A DNA stretch of 20,318 nt from Chloroflexota bacterium (GTDB lineage: Bacteria; Chloroflexota; Dehalococcoidia; Lucifugimonadales; VGZR01). Positions 14,847 through 20,318 of the stretch are shown in pieces. Every line of letters begins with the position of its first letter. Positions within the stretch are counted from its first letter, which is position 1. The stretch is taken from assembly GCA_027625225.1 (NCBI GenBank), contig JAQBWG010000010.1, positions 1 through 20,318 on the forward strand, read 5' to 3'. Under the pieces are notes generated by a model, which was given only the letters and a program-made list of their open reading frames with translations, did not search any database and was not told where the DNA came from. The position numbers were made by a program, and so were the translations under genes.

Positions 14847-15869
14847 ATGAAAGCTGCTGTATATCAAGGAAATCAAAAACTCGAAATCAAAGATGTGCCC
14901 GTCCCCTCAGTAGGGCCGGGGCAAATCTTGGTCAAGGTGAGTCACAGCGCCATCTGCGGCACGGACGTACACGGATTCATGTACGACGTGGTGCCGAAGG
15001 GCCAAGTTATGGGCCACGAATACGGCGGCACGGTAGTAGAGGTTGGCAAAGGTGTGAAGGAATGGAAAAAGGGCGACAGGGTGGCCGGTGGCGGCGGAAC
15101 GCCTCCCCCGGGAACGCCGTCGTTCATCATCACCCACCCGCGTTTCAACTTCAGGAAGCAAGGCTGGAACAGCCAGCCTCCCTGGGCCATGGCCTACGCG
15201 GAGTACGTGCAGATGGAGGCGTGGCAGGCCATCGGGATTCCCGACGGCGTGTCGGACGTGGCGGCGTCCATGGCTGAACCGCTGGCAGCAGCCGTTCACG
15301 CGGTGCGGCGTTCAGGTCTGAAAATAGGCGACCCGGTAGCCGTGTTCGGCGCAGGGCCGCTGGGCCTGTTCAGCGCACAGGTGGCGAAGGCAGCCGGTGC
15401 ATCGCCGGTGATCGTTATCGAGCCGGCGCAGGGACGACGCGAGACGGCGAAGAAGGTCGGCGCCGACGTAGTTCTCGACCCCACCAAACAGGATATCGAA
15501 GAAGAACTGGCCAAGCTGACCGGCGGCAAGGGGCCGCAAATCGTGTTCGAGTGCGCGGGCGCCAAGAACACGCTGCATCAGGCGATGGATGCGGTCCGGT
15601 TCGGCGGGCGAGTGGTGCTCGTGGCACTGTCATGGGAGCCGCAGCCGGTAGTGCCGGTGGACTTCATCACCCGCGATGTTGAATTGACCACGACGTTCGC
15701 GCACGGGACGGACGACTGGCTCATCGGGTTCGATCTTATGGCGAAGGGCAAGGTGAACACCGACGCCCTACTCGCCAAGGACGGCATCATCCCGCTGGAG
15801 AAGATTCAGGACGCGTTTATGCGACTGACCAAGCCCACCAGCGACATCAAGGTGGTGGTGAAGCTCTAG
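14847..15869 (+). CDS. Zinc-type alcohol dehydrogenase-like protein (MDR)
   Basis: This 340-residue medium-chain dehydrogenase/reductase resembles threonine and polyol dehydrogenases. The catalytic site is intact: Cys37 and Asp40 (ICGTD) and His57-Glu58 (GHEYGG). The Rossmann domain has VFGAGPLGLFSAQ for NAD(P) binding. The four-cysteine lobe that normally binds a structural zinc after GDRVA is absent; that place holds a Gly/Pro-rich stretch and a Phe/Arg/Trp-rich loop without cysteine. AGGAG at 14836-14840 precedes the ATG by six bases. It sits directly behind the amidohydrolase gene and probably oxidises a product of the same pathway. The stop overlaps the convergent PPOX gene. Confidence 0.9.
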   Translation: MKAAVYQGNQKLEIKDVPVPSVGPGQILVKVSHSAICGTDVHGFMYDVVPKGQVMGHEYGGTVVEVGKGVKEWKKGDRVAGGGGTPPPGTPSFIITHPRFNFRKQGWNSQPPWAMAYAEYVQMEAWQAIGIPDGVSDVAASMAEPLAAAVHAVRRSGLKIGDPVAVFGAGPLGLFSAQVAKAAGASPVIVIEPAQGRRETAKKVGADVVLDPTKQDIEEELAKLTGGKGPQIVFECAGAKNTLHQAMDAVRFGGRVVLVALSWEPQPVVPVDFITRDVELTTTFAHGTDDWLIGFDLMAKGKVNTDALLAKDGIIPLEKIQDAFMRLTKPTSDIKVVVKL

Positions 15870-16270
15870 TCGGGGACGCCTCCGCTGACGTGTTCCGGCT
15901 TAATCTTCAGGATGAGCCGGACATCGCCAGGCTGATGGAAAGGGTACTTGTCTTTACCAAGATACTTCTTGGCGAGCTTGTCTATATGGTCGCGTGCGCC
16001 GTTTTCGGTGACCTCGACGACCTTACCACGAATCTGCAAGATGCCGGTGTATTCGTTGTCAGGGTCGGTAGCCGATAAGGCGACGCGCGGGTCGTTCCGG
16101 ACGTTACGGGGTTTTATCCTGCCTTCGGCGGTGTTTACCAGCAGGTACTCCCCGTCCGTATCCACCCATACCGGCGAAACCTGCGGTGAGCCATCGGGCA
16201 TGAGGGTCACGAGGTGACCGATGACCGGCTTTTCGAGGAGTTTTCGGGCTTTCTCGGATAGTTTGGGCAT
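15866..16270 (-). CDS. PPOX-fold F420-dependent oxidoreductase
   Basis: This 134-residue split-barrel flavin/F420-binding protein is of the pyridoxamine-phosphate-oxidase-like group (TIGR03618-like). It shows GHLVTLMPDGSPQVSPVWVD (18-37), a strand with YLLVNTAEGRIKPRNVRNDPRVALS and IRGKVVEV. The RxKxRNLxxDPRVA pattern is typical of the F420-dependent branch; here it reads RIKPRNVRNDPRVA. Substrates in the family include F420-reducible organic compounds and biliverdin; none can be assigned. The ATG at 16270 has GGAGG rather far upstream (13 bases). Its stop codon shares the tetranucleotide CTAG with the stop of the convergent dehydrogenase. Confidence 0.9.
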   Translation of the reverse strand: MPKLSEKARKLLEKPVIGHLVTLMPDGSPQVSPVWVDTDGEYLLVNTAEGRIKPRNVRNDPRVALSATDPDNEYTGILQIRGKVVEVTENGARDHIDKLAKKYLGKDKYPFHQPGDVRLILKIKPEHVSGGVPD

Positions 16271-16336
16271 TACGATTCTGATTCCTCCAACACGTTGATA
16301 TATCTCTATGATGCGACAGATCTGCTAGAGATGCTA

Positions 16337-16936
16337 TTAGGCGGCCGTTGTCAGTCGCAAAGAGTCCTGAAGGAATCGCTTGGCCAGATGGATGGGCACC
16401 GCCAATCCTGATTCGGGGCCGTCCAGCGCTGTGCTGATGCCGACCATGCGGCCCTCAGTGTCAAAGACGGGGCCACCGGAGTTGCCGGGGCGCAGGTGCA
16501 GGCCGAGCATAAGCCATTCCATTCCGGCAAGCGGCCCTTGATTCCAGTTCGAGCCGGTGCCGATGGCCACGCCCCCGGTGAGCGCGTCGCGAACGCCGAA
16601 GGGATGGCCGAGGGCGAACACCCACTGACCAGCTTGCAGACTTCGCGAATCGCCCAGTTCGATGGCGGGGAGACCGGTCGCATCCACACTCAGTGCGGCG
16701 ATGTCGCGACGGCGGTCGTGCGCCAAAACTTGGGCGCGCAGGGACCGGCCGTCGGACAAGGTCGCCCAGAGCGACTCACCTTGGGCGACGTGGGCGTTGG
16801 TGACGATGAGGCCGTCGGGATGCCAGACGGTGCCGGCACCGCCACTGGAGCCGTTGCCGATGTGGACGACGCTCTTGCTCACGCGGGCAACGAGGTCGGC
16901 GGCTGTGTTGTTGAGTTGCTGTATTCGACTTGACAT
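16337..16936 (-). CDS. HtrA-like serine protease without PDZ domain
   Basis: This 199-residue chymotrypsin-fold protease has the triad His49 (TNAHV), Asp78 (RRDIAAL) and Ser153 (GNSGGP). It ends shortly after the second barrel and has no PDZ domain. There is no signal peptide or membrane segment, so it should act in the cytoplasm unless exported by another route. It starts five bases after the stop of the PDZ-bearing protease gene, with only a poor ribosome site, so translation is probably coupled. The pair may form a mixed complex or act on the same substrates; this is inference. Confidence 0.9.
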   Translation of the reverse strand: MSSRIQQLNNTAADLVARVSKSVVHIGNGSSGGAGTVWHPDGLIVTNAHVAQGESLWATLSDGRSLRAQVLAHDRRRDIAALSVDATGLPAIELGDSRSLQAGQWVFALGHPFGVRDALTGGVAIGTGSNWNQGPLAGMEWLMLGLHLRPGNSGGPVFDTEGRMVGISTALDGPESGLAVPIHLAKRFLQDSLRLTTAA

Positions 16937-16940
16937 AACA

Positions 16941-17834
16941 TTAGCCCCGCTCGCCGATGATTACGGCAATCTTACGGAGCTTGCCGCCGCGGACGATTTC
17001 AGCGTCCACTTTCTGGTCTACGGCGGCTCCGCTCAGGTACGTGAGCAGGTCGTCCACGTGGCGCATCTTTTCGCCGCCGATGGCGATGATGACGTCACCC
17101 TGCAGGAGACCGGCCTTTTCGGCTGCGCTATCGGGCTGGACGGAGACGACCATCAGGCCGGTCTCCTGGCCTGCTTGTTTAGCGAGTGCCTCGGCCAGGC
17201 GGACAGGCTGCGTGCCAACACCCAGGTAGCCGCGCTTCACCCTACCATGCTTCAGCAGTGTCTCCACGGTTGCCTTGACGGTGCCGTGGGGGACAGCCAT
17301 GGAGATGCCTCGCAGGACGCCCGATGTGTTGAGCCCGGCTATGCTGCCGGAGACGTCCATCAGCGGGCCGCCGGAGAAGCCCGGGTACATGACAACGTCG
17401 GTCTGCAGAAAGCGGTCGAGGCGGCCACCGGAGGGCGTTACCCAGCTATCTCCGAGGGCACTGACGACGCCGAAGGTGGCCTGCACGGTCTTACCGGGAC
17501 GACCGAGCGCGAGGACGATGTGTCCGACGCTCAACCCATCGGTCTTGGCCCAGCTCGGTACGGTCAGGTCTTTAGCGTCTGTACGGAGCACGGCGAGGTC
17601 GGTGGACGGGTCGCGTCCGACGAGTTCCGCAGAGACGGTCTCTCCACCATCAAGGCCTATCTTGATGGCTTCGTCGTGCTGGACGATGTGGTGCGAGGTG
17701 ACGATGATGCCGTCCGCCGACCATACGATGCCGGTGGCAGGGATGCCGCGCCGGGCTTCTACCCTGACGATGGACGGGCTTGCCTTGGTAACGGTAGATG
17801 CGAGTGTGTCTGAGAGTTCTGTGAGTAGTGTCAT
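16941..17834 (-). CDS. HtrA/DegP-like serine protease with C-terminal PDZ
   Basis: This 297-residue protease has its triad at His49 (VTSHHIV, where TNxHV is usual), Asp79 (STDLAVL) and Ser154 (GFSGGP, where GNSGGP is usual). A PDZ domain follows at about 200-295, beginning RGYLGV and including QPDSAAEKAGLLQGDVIIAIGG split over two strands. There is no signal peptide or membrane anchor, unlike DegP and DegS. The open frame extends upstream to 18137, but that part overlaps the regulator gene and is low-complexity. The ATG at 17834 has AGGAG eight bases ahead. The downstream protease gene is nearly abutting. Likely a stress-related protease. Confidence 0.92.
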   Translation of the reverse strand: MTLLTELSDTLASTVTKASPSIVRVEARRGIPATGIVWSADGIIVTSHHIVQHDEAIKIGLDGGETVSAELVGRDPSTDLAVLRTDAKDLTVPSWAKTDGLSVGHIVLALGRPGKTVQATFGVVSALGDSWVTPSGGRLDRFLQTDVVMYPGFSGGPLMDVSGSIAGLNTSGVLRGISMAVPHGTVKATVETLLKHGRVKRGYLGVGTQPVRLAEALAKQAGQETGLMVVSVQPDSAAEKAGLLQGDVIIAIGGEKMRHVDDLLTYLSGAAVDQKVDAEIVRGGKLRKIAVIIGERG

Positions 17835-17886
17835 TGGTGTGCTCCTGTAAAACTGTGATGTTCCCAATCTACGGGCCACAGGAGAA

Positions 17887-17907
17887 GCTCTCTTCGCTCG
17901 AAGGAGC
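17887..17907. other. Intergenic hairpin between regulator and protease genes
   Basis: GCTC (17887-17890) pairs with GAGC (17904-17907), and CTTC (17892-17895) with GAAG (17900-17903), with one bulged base and a 4-base loop. It lies in the 130-base gap before the PDZ protease. No T-run follows on either strand, so it is not a standard terminator. It may be chance or a leader structure. Confidence 0.25.
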
Positions 17908-17964
17908 AGTATCGCCCTGGAAAAAGGGTTAGGTGGAGCAGCCGGGACTGACCGAACGGGTGGG

Positions 17965-18594
17965 TTACAGGAAGACGAGGCCGAGGCGGGAGGCGCGGAC
18001 GACGGCGTCGGTGCGACTGGTGGCGCCGAGCTTACCCAGTATGGAGTTGACGTGGAATTTGACTGTGTGCTCGCTGATTTCGAGGTTTTGAGCGATGGTT
18101 TTGTTGGGCAATCCGGAGGCAAGAAGGCGGAGCACATCGAGTTCGCGAGGGGTTAGCTGTCCGACGGGTGCGTCGGGTTGTCCCTCCGGCGGGCTATCGT
18201 CGTTTTGCACGGAGTCGGCGGCATAGACGAGCAGCCCTTCGGACACGGAGTGCAGGGCGGAGACGAGCGCGGAGGCGGAGGCGTCGCGGAAAAGCACGCC
18301 GCGTGCACCGGACAGCCGCGCGTTTCTTATATGCTCTGTGTCAGGTACGAGCGCGACAATCGGGGGCAAGCCTTCGCTTAGCTCAGCGAGACGGTCGAGT
18401 CCGGCAGCCGGTTCCTGTCCCGCATCCCACAGCACGACGTCAGGGCGATATACCGCGATGTCGGCTGCGAGTTCCGAGTGAGCAGGAACATGTGCGACTA
18501 CCTCGGCGCCGGGGTGTTGCGCAAGAAATGCGGCGAGGCCCGCCCTGACGAGGGGGTCGTCAGCGACTATCAGAACGCGGATGCCGGTCGACAC
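17965..18594 (-). CDS. NarL/FixJ-family regulator with degenerate receiver
   Basis: This 209-residue protein has a receiver-like domain (1-120) and a LuxR-type helix-turn-helix (about 146-209: LTPRELDVLRLLASG, SEHTVKFHVNSILGKLG). The receiver keeps Asp12/Asp13 and the acceptor position Asp57. The switch Ser/Thr is Val83 and the invariant Lys is Arg103 (LFRDAS), so normal phosphorylation switching is doubtful. The start is GTG at 18594, directly after the crcB stop codon (TAAGTG), so it is probably translated by coupling. It precedes the two protease genes and may control this cluster. Confidence 0.88.
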   Translation of the reverse strand: MSTGIRVLIVADDPLVRAGLAAFLAQHPGAEVVAHVPAHSELAADIAVYRPDVVLWDAGQEPAAGLDRLAELSEGLPPIVALVPDTEHIRNARLSGARGVLFRDASASALVSALHSVSEGLLVYAADSVQNDDSPPEGQPDAPVGQLTPRELDVLRLLASGLPNKTIAQNLEISEHTVKFHVNSILGKLGATSRTDAVVRASRLGLVFL

Positions 18595-18972
18595 TTAACG
18601 TGCCTGTACGGCAGTGTAGCCCAGCCATACCGCCAGCACTCCAACCACGACCTGCAGGGCTATGTATCCGGCCGCGGAGCCGATCTGACCGTTTCGCACG
18701 AAGGCGAAGGTTTCATTACCAAAAGCAGAGAATGTCGTGAAGCCGCCGAGTAGGCCGATGGTCAAAAAGGTGCGGACTTCCATGGGGATAAGATCACGCG
18801 TCTGGACGATGCCGGTGACGATGCCGATAACCAGACATCCAAGCACGTTCACCGCCAGGGTGCCGTAGGGAAAGCCAGTTCTAGCGGTTAGGGTCTGCAC
18901 CCAGTCGCTGAGCAGATATCTGGCAATCGCTCCTGCCGCACCACCCGCTCCGACCAAAAGGATAGTTTGCAT
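18595..18972 (-). CDS. crcB: Fluoride channel CrcB/Fluc
   Basis: This 125-residue membrane protein has four hydrophobic segments. CrcB proteins form dual-topology dimers that export fluoride. Family residues are present: GGAAGAIARYLLS (10-22) with Arg18, FPYGTLAVNVLGC (34-46) with Asn42, and the pore segment GGFTTFSAFGNE (76-87) with its conserved Phe residues. A single copy, so a homodimer is expected. ATG at 18972 has GAGG eight bases ahead. The regulator gene follows without any gap. I found no fluoride riboswitch consensus in the upstream region. Confidence 0.93.
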   Translation of the reverse strand: MQTILLVGAGGAAGAIARYLLSDWVQTLTARTGFPYGTLAVNVLGCLVIGIVTGIVQTRDLIPMEVRTFLTIGLLGGFTTFSAFGNETFAFVRNGQIGSAAGYIALQVVVGVLAVWLGYTAVQAR

Positions 18973-19081
18973 CGGGTTGTCCTCATTTCGTGCACTACCG
19001 GGCTTTCGTGTGTGCTCTTTATCGTATCAGGCAACTGACACGCCTAGTCGTTTTAATCCGTACCGACAAATCTCTTTTCCC

Positions 19082-19125
19082 TTTAATTCTTTGTTCATGA
19101 CCTGTTAACTCTCTCTTAATATCCC
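19082..19125 (+). promoter_or_regulatory. Pho-box-like 11-bp direct repeats upstream of pstS
   Basis: Four consecutive 11-mers share a TTMAT-like core in register: TTTAATTCTTT (19082), GTTCATGACCT (19093), GTTAACTCTCT (19104) and CTTAATATCCC (19115). PhoB/PhoP regulators bind direct repeats of 11-bp units such as GTTCACC or CTGTCAT. Position 87 bases before pstS fits phosphate-starvation control. A GTTCACATTGC unit at 19137-19147 may be a further half site, and TATAGG at 19151-19156 a -10. The match is by eye. Confidence 0.5.
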
Positions 19126-19158
19126 GATAAAAAGCCGTTCACATTGCCTGTATAGGCT

Positions 19159-19170
19159 GTTCTTGAGAAC
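19159..19170. promoter_or_regulatory. Inverted repeat near the pstS transcription start
   Basis: GTTCT-TG-AGAAC is a 12-base inverted repeat three bases after the candidate -10 TATAGG and 41 bases before the pstS start. It sits where a repressor operator would lie. It may also be chance. Confidence 0.25.
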
Positions 19171-19211
19171 TTCAGTAAACCAAATTAAAAGGCCCTAAGG
19201 AGGCATAGGAA

Positions 19212-20225
19212 ATGCAAGTGATTCCAATAGTTCGAACTCCATGGAAATTCGCGCTGATTATGACAATTGCTTTGGTAGCGCTTATCGCCGCAGCGTGTTC
19301 CAGCAATGAGCCGACCGCTGCGGTAACTATCCCGACGCAGTCTACTTCGCAGCCACAAACAACCGCTACGAAGACTACGCAGCAACTCTCCGGCAGCATC
19401 GAGATTGATGGCTCAAGCACGGTATACCCTATCACCGAGGCGGTGGCGGAAGAATTTCGCAAGGTTCATCCAAATGTACGGGTCAACGTCGGTGTCTCCG
19501 GCACTGGTGGTGGATTCAAGCGCTTCACCGCCGGTGAGACCGCCATCTCCGATGCCTCAAGGCCTATCAAGGACACGGAAGCTGCGGCGGCAATAGAGAA
19601 TGATGTTGAATTTCTAGAGCTACAGGTTGCTATTGATGGCCTATCGGTCATGGTCAGTCCCAGCAACAACTTTGTGGAATGTCTCACGGTGGAGGAGCTA
19701 AAGGCCATTTGGGAGCCCGGCAGCACCATCGACAACTGGAATCAGGTACGTTCCAGCTTCCCGAACCAGACTCTGAGGCTCTATGGGCCAGGAACCGATT
19801 CGGGCACGTTCGACTACTTCACCGAAGTGATTAACGGTGAAGCGCAGGCTAGCCGAGCCGACTACACCGGATCGGAGGACGACAATGTGCTCGTACAGGG
19901 CATCGGCGGAGACCGGAACGCCCTGGGGTATTTCGGCTACGCTTACTACGTGGAGAACACCGATAAGCTGAAGCTCGTGGCTATCGATTCCGGCAGCGGG
20001 TGCGTAACTCCGAGCGATGCGACGATTGAAGCCGGCGAATACAGTCCACTGTCACGACCGCTGTTTATTTACGTGAGTACTGAGGAGTTGAAGCGACCGG
20101 AAGTGAAAGCGTTCGTCGAATTCTACATGGAACACGGCTCCGACTTGGCCGCTGAGGTCGGGTACATTCGGCTCGCCGACTCCATTTACGCGGCGAACCT
20201 GGCGCAGGTGAAGGTCGCAAAGTAA
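19212..20225 (+). CDS. pstS: Phosphate-binding lipoprotein PstS
   Basis: This 337-residue substrate-binding protein belongs to the high-affinity phosphate ABC transporter. A lipoprotein signal peptide ends IAAAC, with Cys29 as the lipidated residue, followed by a Thr/Ser/Gln linker to about residue 60. Phosphate-contact motifs are IDGSSTVYP (65-73), SGTGGGFKRF (96-105), ISDASRPIK (112-120) and GPGTDSGTFDYF (192-203). Cys157 and Cys264 could form a disulfide. The ATG at 19212 has AAGGAGG at 19197-19203, eight bases ahead. It is divergent from crcB. The permease and ATPase genes (pstCAB) would be expected to the right, beyond the window. Confidence 0.95.
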   Translation: MQVIPIVRTPWKFALIMTIALVALIAAACSSNEPTAAVTIPTQSTSQPQTTATKTTQQLSGSIEIDGSSTVYPITEAVAEEFRKVHPNVRVNVGVSGTGGGFKRFTAGETAISDASRPIKDTEAAAAIENDVEFLELQVAIDGLSVMVSPSNNFVECLTVEELKAIWEPGSTIDNWNQVRSSFPNQTLRLYGPGTDSGTFDYFTEVINGEAQASRADYTGSEDDNVLVQGIGGDRNALGYFGYAYYVENTDKLKLVAIDSGSGCVTPSDATIEAGEYSPLSRPLFIYVSTEELKRPEVKAFVEFYMEHGSDLAAEVGYIRLADSIYAANLAQVKVAK

Positions 20226-20294
20226 CGCATTGCACGGAAATGGGATACGTGCACTAACGATTGGCAGTTCCCTCCCAGCCTAGGACTAAGGCCC

Positions 20295-20316
20295 ATCTCG
20301 ATGCCAACCTCGAGAT
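20295..20316 (+). other. Hairpin downstream of pstS at the window edge
   Basis: ATCTCGA (20295-20301) pairs with TCGAGAT (20310-20316) around an 8-base loop. It may be a terminator or processing site between pstS and the next gene, but the window ends two bases later and any T-run is not visible. Confidence 0.3.
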
Positions 20317-20318
20317 AG

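Noticed and set aside
16662..17813. Long + strand open frame (383 codons) across both protease genes
   Set aside because: It is antisense to two genes with intact catalytic motifs and has no recognisable domain or ribosome site. Long antisense frames are common in GC-rich genes.
17835..18137. N-terminal extension of the PDZ protease up to 18137
   Set aside because: It overlaps the regulator gene and is Ser/Pro low complexity. The ATG at 17834 has a good ribosome site and fits the family start.
18973..19211. Fluoride riboswitch upstream of crcB
   Set aside because: I looked on the - strand for the conserved GATGG-type core and paired elements and did not find them.

Overview
The window reads as chromosomal DNA of a GC-rich bacterium, most likely a member of the Chloroflexota (Dehalococcoidia or SAR202-like). 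This is an inference. It rests on two families tied to the cofactor F420 (a luciferase-like monooxygenase and a PPOX-fold protein), a type IV pilus assembly cluster without a secretin, PspC and Acg-type proteins, and a lipoprotein PstS. I see no rRNA, tRNA, CRISPR array, insertion sequence or phage gene. No gene-free stretch exceeds 300 bases; the longest are 18973-19211, 8629-8821 and 9557-9705.

Left end (1-1020): a terminator hairpin of an unseen upstream gene, an F420-dependent oxidoreductase on the + strand, then a hairpin with A-runs on its left. That second hairpin works as a terminator for the leftward pilin genes.

Pilus block (1052-8628, all - strand, transcribed right to left): a small LuxR-type DNA-binding protein, an unrecognised acidic protein, the assembly ATPase PilB, the membrane platform PilC, a PilO-like protein and a PilM-PilN fusion. 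These are tightly spaced or overlapping and look like one operon. Two near-identical type IV pilin genes follow behind their own promoter. A shared ~30-bp element lies upstream of both the luxR-like gene and the pilin pair, so machinery and subunits are probably co-regulated. No prepilin peptidase or retraction ATPase is present. An orphan OmpR-type response regulator (8822-9556) lies just upstream.

Middle (9706-16270): small genes of general metabolism and envelope maintenance. These are an SRPBCC protein and a divergent cupin, undecaprenyl-diphosphate phosphatase (uppP), a double-PspC membrane protein followed by an Acg-type nitroreductase-fold protein, a D-aminoacylase-like amidohydrolase followed by a zinc alcohol dehydrogenase-like protein, and a convergent PPOX-fold F420 protein.

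Right end (16337-20318): a leftward cluster of crcB (fluoride channel), a NarL-type regulator with a degenerate receiver, an HtrA-like protease with a PDZ domain, and a second HtrA-like protease without one. Both proteases lack export signals. Divergent from crcB is pstS, the phosphate-binding lipoprotein, preceded by 11-bp-spaced repeats resembling a Pho box.
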